Assembly (NCBI GenBank): GCA_046330285.1
Contig: JAXLSX010000012.1
Location: 41,583 to 105,582 of the forward strand
DNA: 64,000 nucleotides
Direction of reading: 5' to 3'
Source of the DNA: RHKX01 sp046330285
GTDB taxonomy: Bacteria; Actinomycetota; Thermoleophilia; Solirubrobacterales; 70-9
Position numbers and translations under genes: made by a program. The notes beneath the pieces were generated by a model. The model saw only the letters and a program-made list of their open reading frames with translations. It did not search any database and had not been told where the DNA came from. Shown piece after piece: positions 58,921 through 64,000 of the stretch (the first letter of the stretch is position 1; every line of letters starts with the position of its first letter).

Positions 58921-60138
58921 ATGGCCGTAGACGCCCCGACCTTCGAAGAGAAGACCGACATCCAGAAGGAGATCACCGAGATGGTGCGCTCCTTCGTCGA
59001 CAACGAGATCATCCCCGTCGCCGAGGAGTACGACCACGAGGACAAGTTCCCGGAGCCGATCGTCGAGCAGATGAAGGAGCTCGGCCTGTTCGGGGTGACG
59101 ATCCCTGAGGAGTACGGCGGGATGGGCCTCGACCTGACGACCTACACGATGATCGTCGAGGAGCTGTCGCGCGGCTGGATCTCGATCTCGGGCGTCGTCA
59201 ACACCCATTTCATCGGCTCCTACCTGCTGATGAAGTTCGGCACCGACGAGCAGAAGGACTACTTCCTGCCGAAGATGGCGACCGGCGAGATCCGCGCCGC
59301 CTTCTCGCTGTCGGAGCCCGAGGTCGGCTCCGACGTCCAGGGCATCAAGTCGACCGCCAAGAAAGACGAGGCGACCGGCGAGTGGGTCCTCGACGGCCAG
59401 AAGATGTGGGTCACCAACGGACTTCGCTCGGGCGTCGTCTTCACGCTGATGAAGAACGACACCAAGGCCGACCCGCCGCACACCGGCATGACCTGCTTCA
59501 TCACCGAGAAGGTCCCGGGCGAGCACAAGAACACCGGCGAATACGCCGGCCTCGAGGTTCCCCCGCAGATCAAGAAGATGGGCTACAAGGGCGTCGAGTC
59601 GACCGAGCTGGTCTACAACGGCTACCGCTGCGCCCCGGACCGCATCCTCGGCGGCGAGGAGGAGGGGCTCGGCAAGGGCTTCTCGCAGATGATGGACGCG
59701 CTCGAGGTCGGTCGCGTCAACGTCGCCGCCCGCGGGGTGGGCATCGCCCAGCGCGCGCTCGAGCTGGCGCTCCGCTACAGCCAGGAGCGGAAGACGTTCG
59801 GCCGCCCGATCGCTCAGCACCAGGCCATCCTCTTCAAGCTCGCCGACATGGCCACGAAGATCGAGGCCGCCCGCCTCGTGACGCTGAAGGCAGCCCGGAT
59901 GAAGGACGCCGGACAGCGCTCCGACCTCGAGGCGGGGATGGCGAAGCTGATCGCCTCCGAGGCCGGCAAGGAGTGCGTCGAGCAGTCCTTCCGGATCCAC
60001 GGCGGCTACGGCTACTCGAAGGAGTACGAGATCGAGCGCCTCTACCGCGACGCCCCGCTGTTGCTGATCGGCGAAGGAACGTCGGAGATCCAGCGGATGG
60101 TCATCGGCAAGAAGCTGCTGCAGCGCAACAAGATCTGA
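58921..60138 (+). CDS. Acyl-CoA dehydrogenase
   Basis: 405 residues. FAD-dependent alpha,beta-dehydrogenation of an acyl-CoA in fatty or branched-chain acid breakdown. Family signatures: AAFSLSEPEVGSDVQGIKS (~120-138), WVTNG (~161-165), QERKTFGRPIAQHQAILFKLADM (pieces: QERKTFGRPIAQHQ, LFKLADM) and HGGYGYSKEYEIERLYRDAP (~360-379). The catalytic Glu is in LLIGEGTSEIQR (~380-391). An SCP2 gene follows by 3 bp and a MaoC gene comes next. Confidence 0.95.
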   Translation: MAVDAPTFEEKTDIQKEITEMVRSFVDNEIIPVAEEYDHEDKFPEPIVEQMKELGLFGVTIPEEYGGMGLDLTTYTMIVEELSRGWISISGVVNTHFIGSYLLMKFGTDEQKDYFLPKMATGEIRAAFSLSEPEVGSDVQGIKSTAKKDEATGEWVLDGQKMWVTNGLRSGVVFTLMKNDTKADPPHTGMTCFITEKVPGEHKNTGEYAGLEVPPQIKKMGYKGVESTELVYNGYRCAPDRILGGEEEGLGKGFSQMMDALEVGRVNVAARGVGIAQRALELALRYSQERKTFGRPIAQHQAILFKLADMATKIEAARLVTLKAARMKDAGQRSDLEAGMAKLIASEAGKECVEQSFRIHGGYGYSKEYEIERLYRDAPLLLIGEGTSEIQRMVIGKKLLQRNKI

Positions 60139-60141
60139 GCC

Positions 60142-60504
60142 ATGTCCTCGATCACCCAAGACCTGATCGGCATCGCCTACAAGCGGCTGCTCGAGCAGCT
60201 GCCGGCGCTGACGAAGCTGAAGCTCGTCGCCCGGCTCGAGCTTCGCGGCCGCGGCGACGTCCAGGTCTTCCGGGTGAGCGCACCGGGCCCCGAGATCACC
60301 AAGGAGGAGCCCGAGGACGCACGGATCGAGATCTCGATGCCGCGCGCCGACTTCAACGATCTCGCCGACGCCGACCTCGCGCACTGGCACACCGCCTATG
60401 AGCACGGCGTCGTCAAGATCGGCGGCGATCCGGCGGTGATCCGCCTCCTCGGCGGCGTCATCGCCAAGCACGAGGCGCGCGGCAAGCTCAAGCGCGTCCG
60501 CTGA
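60142..60504 (+). CDS. SCP2 sterol-binding-domain-like protein
   Basis: 120 residues, mixed alpha/beta, without cysteine or signal. The central beta-hairpin (ARIEISMPRADFNDLADADL) and the final helix (VKIGGDPAVIRLLGGVIAKH) with the G-x-(A/D)-x-x-x-(L/I) pattern fit SCP2, a hydrophobic lipid/acyl-CoA-binding fold. Beginning 3 bp after the acyl-CoA dehydrogenase, it probably carries the acyl chain substrate (inference). Confidence 0.7.
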   Translation: MSSITQDLIGIAYKRLLEQLPALTKLKLVARLELRGRGDVQVFRVSAPGPEITKEEPEDARIEISMPRADFNDLADADLAHWHTAYEHGVVKIGGDPAVIRLLGGVIAKHEARGKLKRVR

Positions 60505-60559
60505 GACCGTCGCCGCCGAACCCCTTCCCAGTCCCCCGAACGAGAACGAACGAGGAGCA

Positions 60560-61081
60560 ATGAGCGACAACGAGACCCATGAGCTGATCACCGACCAGGC
60601 CGGTCGCGAGGCGTCCGGAGCGCACGCCTACGGGCGCTACCTGGAGGAGTTCGAGGTCGGTGCCGTCTACAAGCACTGGCCCGCGAAGACGGTCACCGAA
60701 TCGGACGACCACCTCTTCTGCCTGATCACGATGAACCACCATCCGCTGCACCTCAACGACGTCTACGCCGGTGAGTCGCAGCAGGGCCAGAACGTCGTCG
60801 TCGGACCCCTCGTCTACTCGCTGGCGCTGGGCATGTCGGTCAGCGACGTCTCCGGCAAGGCGATCGCCAACCTGGCGACCGAGGAGCTCAGCCACCCGAA
60901 CCCGGTCTTCCACGGCGACACGCTCTACTGCGAGTCCGAGGTGCTGGACGTGCGCCCGTCGAAGTCGAAGCTCGACCGCGGCATCGTCAAGGTCCACACC
61001 CGCGTGTACAAGCAGGACAACACGCTGGTCGCCGAGTTCAAGCGGACGGTCCTGATCCCGCGCAAGAACCCCGGGGAGTAG
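60560..61081 (+). CDS. MaoC family dehydratase (hydratase-like)
   Basis: 173 residues, single hot-dog domain. The active-site segment is ITMNHHPLHLND (~60-71). Compared with the R-hydratase motif D-x-N-P-x-H, the Asp position is Asn and the Asn is His, whereas the His is kept. Similar sequences occur beside CitE-like lyases in actinobacterial leucine and dicarboxylate clusters, where they hydrate mesaconyl-type CoA esters. GAGGAG precedes the ATG. Third gene of the acyl-CoA dehydrogenase run. Confidence 0.88.
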   Translation: MSDNETHELITDQAGREASGAHAYGRYLEEFEVGAVYKHWPAKTVTESDDHLFCLITMNHHPLHLNDVYAGESQQGQNVVVGPLVYSLALGMSVSDVSGKAIANLATEELSHPNPVFHGDTLYCESEVLDVRPSKSKLDRGIVKVHTRVYKQDNTLVAEFKRTVLIPRKNPGE

Positions 61082-61091
61082 ACCGGGACCC

Positions 61092-61748
61092 TTGGCCGAT
61101 CCCTACGCGACCCGGAGCCCCGACCTCAGCGGCCGTCCCGAGGGCCCGCCGCAGTGGGAACCGGAGGTCTCCGGGCGCGGGGGGTCGCTGATCGGGCCCG
61201 ACGGCGCCTTCGACGCCGGCGCCGGCTTCCTCGTGATCCCGTGCCGCGGGATCGGGACGCTGGCCCCGGTGGCGCTGCTCGAGCCCGCGACGGCGGTGTT
61301 GCTCTGGCTCGAACACGTCGCTGCGCCACGCGAGGCCGGCACGGCCGCCGGACTGCTGACCGCTCTCACCGACTACGACCGGCCGGTCGTCGCGATCAAG
61401 CAGGGAGCCGTCGGCGGACCCGCCGACCGGCCCGGATGCGCCGAGGTGACGCATGCTCTCGTCGGCGCCGTCCTCGCGGGGCTGCCCGACGTCCGCTGGG
61501 AGCGGGATCCCGACTTCGGCTACCGGGTCGCCGGAGCGGTCCCCGGCCTCGCCGACCCCGAAGCGAGGACGCTGATGCCGCGGCTGCTCTACGCCGACAA
61601 CGACCGCGTCTACGAGCACGCGGGCCTCGTCGCCGACAAGAAGCGTGAGCGTCACACGATCGCGACGGGCGTTCCCGGGCTCGACCCGCGCGTCGCCGCC
61701 GCGGCCGGCTGGCCGCCGGTCGCCACCGGCGGTGAGTGGCGCGATTGA
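61092..61748 (+). CDS. Conserved-looking protein of unknown function
   Basis: 218 residues from the TTG at 61092, behind GGGGA in the end of the MaoC gene. Third-position G/C and length argue for a real gene. It has no signal and no membrane segments. Regions worth noting: LVIPCRGIGTLAPVALLEPA (~47-66), DRPVVAIKQGAVGG (~95-108), LLYADNDRVYEHAGLVADKKRERH (pieces: LLYADNDRVYEHAG, ADKKRERH). I cannot assign a family. Following MaoC by 10 bp it probably belongs to that operon. Confidence 0.6.
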   Translation: MADPYATRSPDLSGRPEGPPQWEPEVSGRGGSLIGPDGAFDAGAGFLVIPCRGIGTLAPVALLEPATAVLLWLEHVAAPREAGTAAGLLTALTDYDRPVVAIKQGAVGGPADRPGCAEVTHALVGAVLAGLPDVRWERDPDFGYRVAGAVPGLADPEARTLMPRLLYADNDRVYEHAGLVADKKRERHTIATGVPGLDPRVAAAAGWPPVATGGEWRD

Positions 61749-61830
61749 CCCCGGCCCGGTCTGTGCCTGACACCGGCGCTGCCGGCTTGCGAAGCTGTAA
61801 TCGAACCCGATCGACGAGGAGACCAATCGA

Positions 61831-62886
61831 ATGAGCGAGACGCCCGAGACCCTCGACGCGCTGATCCGCGTCCCCGCGCCGTCCGGCTACGAGACCCCCG
61901 CCGCCGAGGTCTGGCGCGAGGCCGCCTCGTTCGGCGATGTGGCCGCGGACGTGCTCGGTTCCTCGACGGTCTCCGTCGGCGTCGCCGATGACCGGCCGAC
62001 GGTCGCGATCGTCGGGCACATCGACGAGATCGGCCTGTTCGTGAGCCATGTCGACGACGACGGGTTCCTCTGGTTCGGCCCGATCGGCGGCTGGGATCCC
62101 CAGAACCTCGTCGGGCAGCGGGTCGTCGTCCGCGGCCGCGACGGCGAGGTCCCGGGCGTGATCGGCAAGAAGCCGATCCACCTGCTCGAGCCCGACGACC
62201 GCAAGAAGCCGGCGGAGATCAAGTCGATGCACATCGACATCGGCGCCAAGGACAAGGACGACGCGCTCAAGTACGTCAGCGTCGGCGATCCCGCCGTCCT
62301 CGCGGCCGATCCGTTGAGCCTCCCGAACGGCCGGCTCGCCTCGCGCTCGATGGACAACCGCCTCGGCTCATACGTCGCCCTCGAGGTAGCGCGCCGGATC
62401 AGCGAGGGCGACGACGTCGCCGTCGGGGTCGTCGGCTGCGCGGTCTCGCAGGAGGAGATCGGCCTGTTCGGCTCCGCGACCACGTCGTTCTCGCTCTCGC
62501 CCGACATCGGGATCGCCGTCGACGTCACCCATGCGACCGACGCGCCCGGCATCTCGAAGCAGGAGAACGGCGATCACGCGCTCGGCTCCGGACCGGTGAT
62601 CGGCCGCGGATCGACCCTGAACCACATCGTCGCCGACCTCCTCCGCGACGCCGCGGAGGCCGAAGGCATCGACTACACGCTCGAGGCCTCGGGCCGCTAC
62701 ACGGGCACCGACGCCGACTCGATCCAGATCTCGAAGGGCGGCATCGCCGCCGGGCTCGTCTCGATCCCGCTCCGCTACATGCACTCGTCGGTGGAGATGG
62801 TCGACCTCGCCGACGTCGAGGGAGCGATTCAGCTGCTGGTGGCGTTCATCCGGAGGCTGGACGGGTCCGAGAGCTTCATCCGGTAG
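61831..62886 (+). CDS. M42 family metallo-aminopeptidase
   Basis: 351 residues. M42 glutamyl/leucyl aminopeptidase plan with two-metal site: His63 in VGHIDEIGL, Asp in SMDNRLGSYVAL (~172-183), Glu pair in VSQEEIGLFG (~202-211), Asp in IAVDVTHA (~226-233), and the last His in YMHSSVEMVD (~316-325). M42 enzymes form large tetrahedral particles in the cytoplasm that degrade peptides. GAGGAG precedes the ATG by 9. Confidence 0.93.
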   Translation: MSETPETLDALIRVPAPSGYETPAAEVWREAASFGDVAADVLGSSTVSVGVADDRPTVAIVGHIDEIGLFVSHVDDDGFLWFGPIGGWDPQNLVGQRVVVRGRDGEVPGVIGKKPIHLLEPDDRKKPAEIKSMHIDIGAKDKDDALKYVSVGDPAVLAADPLSLPNGRLASRSMDNRLGSYVALEVARRISEGDDVAVGVVGCAVSQEEIGLFGSATTSFSLSPDIGIAVDVTHATDAPGISKQENGDHALGSGPVIGRGSTLNHIVADLLRDAAEAEGIDYTLEASGRYTGTDADSIQISKGGIAAGLVSIPLRYMHSSVEMVDLADVEGAIQLLVAFIRRLDGSESFIR

Positions 62887-63112
62887 TTCGGCTGGTTCGG
62901 CTCGCGCCGGGGCCGGGTCGGCTCACGCCGGGGCCTGTCCGGCGGGGTGAGGGTTGGTTTGGCTGGGGAAGGGGATGTGGGCGGACGGCGCGATCGCTGT
63001 CGCCTTGGAGGTGGATGGCAGGAAATGGACCTGTGAGGTTCGTTTGCTGCCACTGGGCGTGGATGGCGTTCCATGGGAACGCGAAACACGCCCGGCGGGC
63101 CACCGTCCTCCC
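62887..63112. other. Gap upstream of repeat copy 2
   Basis: I see no gene in this stretch. TCGGCTC(G/A)CGCCGGGGCC occurs twice with a 21-bp period (62897-62914, 62918-62935). GCGTTC-CATGG-GAACGC near 63066-63082 is a small hairpin. The remainder is G-rich. Confidence 0.5.
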
Positions 63113-63205
63113 CGGCTGGGCCAGGCACATATGTCTTCCCGTCCCGTTCACGGCGCCGACCGACCGGACCGGACGCGAAGCGGAGGATCCGGTCGGATTT
63201 ATCTA
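63113..63205 (-). repeat. Dispersed ~93-bp repeat, copy 2
   Basis: Second copy of the element at 9735-9828, with the same CACATATGTCTTCCCGTCCCG block and hairpin arms CCGACCGGA (63160-63168) and TCCGGTCGG (63188-63196). It ends with ATCTA, whose CTA is the complement of the TAG stop of the minus-strand gene at 63203. Confidence 0.85.
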
Positions 63206-63775
63206 ATGAGCCTCGTCGGCCGCGTGCGCCGGCGGGCGGGATTCCTCGGCCAGTGAGGTGATCTCGAGCGGGCCCCTCGCTGCGGACTCGAGGACCTCGG
63301 AGGCCTCGTTCGGCGAGCGGGCGTAGAGCTCGACTAGGAGGTGGACGACGATCCGTTCCTCGTCGTGCTTGTGGAAGCGGACGTGGGTGAAGAACTCGCG
63401 GGTGCCGGCGTCGCCGAAGGCGCCGTAGGTGAGGCTGTCGGCGGCCTCGGGGCCGGAGCAGACCTCGACCAGGTCCTGATCGACCGTGACGGTGCAGGAG
63501 GCGACCCAGGGGGTGCCGGCGACGAGCCGCTCCCAGCGGTCCTCGATCGGGACGACCTTGCCCTCCTCGACGGCGAGGTGGGGCTGGTCGTGCATGCAGT
63601 CGAGGCACTGGACCACAGACTCCTGGACCTCGTCGATCCGCTCGGCGGGCTCGCCGGTCTCGGGATCGATCCGCAGGATCGCGTCGTAGTGGACCTGCGC
63701 CTCGAGGCGCTGCGACCAGCAGCGGTAGCAGCGCAGCCAGGCGCTGCGATCCGTGGTGTTCAGCTCTTCCGCCAT
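63203..63775 (-). CDS. Two-CxxC zinc-ribbon-like protein, unknown function
   Basis: 190 residues. CYRCW (16-20) and CLDCM (57-61) form a probable zinc ribbon at the N-terminus; the remaining part, with ASCTVTVDQDLVEVCSG and REFFTHVRFHKHDEERIVVHLLVELYAR (pieces: REFFTHVRFHKH, VVHLLVELYAR), is mixed alpha/beta. I do not recognise a family. No membrane segment or signal. Its TAG stop is also the edge of the 93-bp repeat. Confidence 0.65.
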   Translation of the reverse strand: MAEELNTTDRSAWLRCYRCWSQRLEAQVHYDAILRIDPETGEPAERIDEVQESVVQCLDCMHDQPHLAVEEGKVVPIEDRWERLVAGTPWVASCTVTVDQDLVEVCSGPEAADSLTYGAFGDAGTREFFTHVRFHKHDEERIVVHLLVELYARSPNEASEVLESAARGPLEITSLAEESRPPAHAADEAH

Positions 63776-63860
63776 TGCCTATAGCCAATTGTGGCGCTTC
63801 GCCGACCCCGGCGACGCCGGATGGGTGCGCCGGGAAGTTCGTTGCGGCCTGCGGAGTGGG

Positions 63861-64000
63861 CTAGTTGAGCCAGCCGGGAAGCCGCTTGCGGGCCGCGAAC
63901 AGCCCCGAGCCCATCGGCCCCGCCCACCAGGTGAGCAGCAGCGAGAGCCGGGCGCTGCGTCCCTCGGCGAGCGCCTGCCGCCAGATCCAGCTCCCCACGA
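63861..64000 (-). CDS. C-terminal end of an unidentified gene (5' outside the window)
   Basis: 46 codons to a TAG at 63861. They read GSWIWRQALAEGRSARLSLL, then LTWWAGPMGSGLFAARKRLP and GWLN. The tryptophan-rich amphipathic tail is typical of membrane-bound or glycosyltransferase-like proteins, but no assignment is possible from this piece. It lies upstream on the same strand as the two-CxxC gene, 85 bp away. Confidence 0.45.
   Translation of the reverse strand, partial: VGSWIWRQALAEGRSARLSLLLTWWAGPMGSGLFAARKRLPGWLN

Noticed and set aside
58561..60591. Minus-strand frame of 676 codons opposite the acyl-CoA dehydrogenase gene
   Set aside because: Reads as an Asp/Leu/Arg-rich shadow; the plus strand is unmistakably an acyl-CoA dehydrogenase.
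62829..63788. 319-codon minus-strand frame that includes the 93-bp repeat
   Set aside because: Its first part is a shifted reading of the two-CxxC gene and the remainder translates non-coding repeat sequence.

Overview
This 64 kb window is chromosomal DNA of a very GC-rich actinobacterium. The gene set suggests the class Thermoleophilia (Solirubrobacter/Conexibacter type), but this placement is inferred, with no rRNA or marker phylogeny behind it. Supporting signs are strong G/C bias at third codon positions, Actinobacteria-style leaderless promoters (a TANNNT box 6-11 nt before the start codon), a LexA with a Gram-positive SOS box, a PEPCK of the GTP type, and many secreted Ig-like, FG-GAP and hydrolase proteins. 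Genes are dense and often overlap by 1-4 bp (ATGA, GTGA, TGATG). I see no prophage, insertion sequence or CRISPR array.

Layout. 1-6.5 kb: end of a histone-deacetylase-like hydrolase, a coiled-coil protein, an orphan Flp-type pilin, the rph-rdgB-CDF transporter run, and a roadblock protein coupled to a 72-residue unknown. 6.5-13.8 kb: a secreted Ig-like protein and a divided cytochrome c maturation locus (ccmG-ccmH on the minus strand; ccmE-ccmF-ccmI-like on the plus strand, followed by secG), interrupted by tRNA-Gly and an SDR gene. CcmE is the cysteine type. 13.8-19.5 kb: a short SBP_bac_5-like lipoprotein, the complete sulfate ABC importer (binding protein, cysT, cysW, cysA) and a convergent Rrf2 regulator. 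19.5-26.3 kb: a GH5-like secreted glycosidase, a divergent PadR / FAD-oxidoreductase pair sharing an operator, a large secreted alpha/beta-hydrolase-like protein and tRNA-Leu. 26.4-28.9 kb: lexA, a small zinc-ribbon gene, rnpB with a strong terminator, a 0.5 kb hairpin-rich gap and a CMD-family gene. 29-36.7 kb: glnA, a SnoaL-like gene, a DUF1800-DUF1501-cupredoxin operon, a YyaL/SSP411 protein and a MarR gene divergent from an MhqO-like dioxygenase.

37.7-46.2 kb is a probable eight-gene minus-strand operon: sucC-like, sucD-like, a one-cluster ferredoxin, an acyl-CoA ligase, an MFS transporter fused to a glycosidase-like domain, a GST, and an ABC ATPase/permease pair. 46.3-53.5 kb: a flavin amine oxidase, pckG behind a possible leader peptide, a Tat-exported amidohydrolase and an FG-GAP/PASTA surface protein. 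53.7-57 kb: a CBS/DRTGG-type family II pyrophosphatase, a thioesterase and an archaeal-type ATPase with three 23-bp repeats at its promoter. 57-62.9 kb: a malyl-CoA-lyase-like protein, a lipoprotein, an acyl-CoA dehydrogenase / SCP2 / MaoC run, an unidentified protein and an M42 aminopeptidase. 63-64 kb: a second copy of a 93-bp repeat (the first is at 9.7 kb), a two-CxxC protein and the end of one more gene.

How the genes work together. The operons are mostly housekeeping: cytochrome c maturation, sulfate uptake, nitrogen assimilation, gluconeogenesis, CoA-ester and fatty or branched-chain acid breakdown. The most unusual items are the MFS-glycosidase fusion, the DUF1800/DUF1501/cupredoxin operon, the divergent SucCD-ferredoxin-ligase operon, the 23-bp repeats before the ATPase gene, and the 93-bp element that begins exactly at the stop codons of two unrelated genes.
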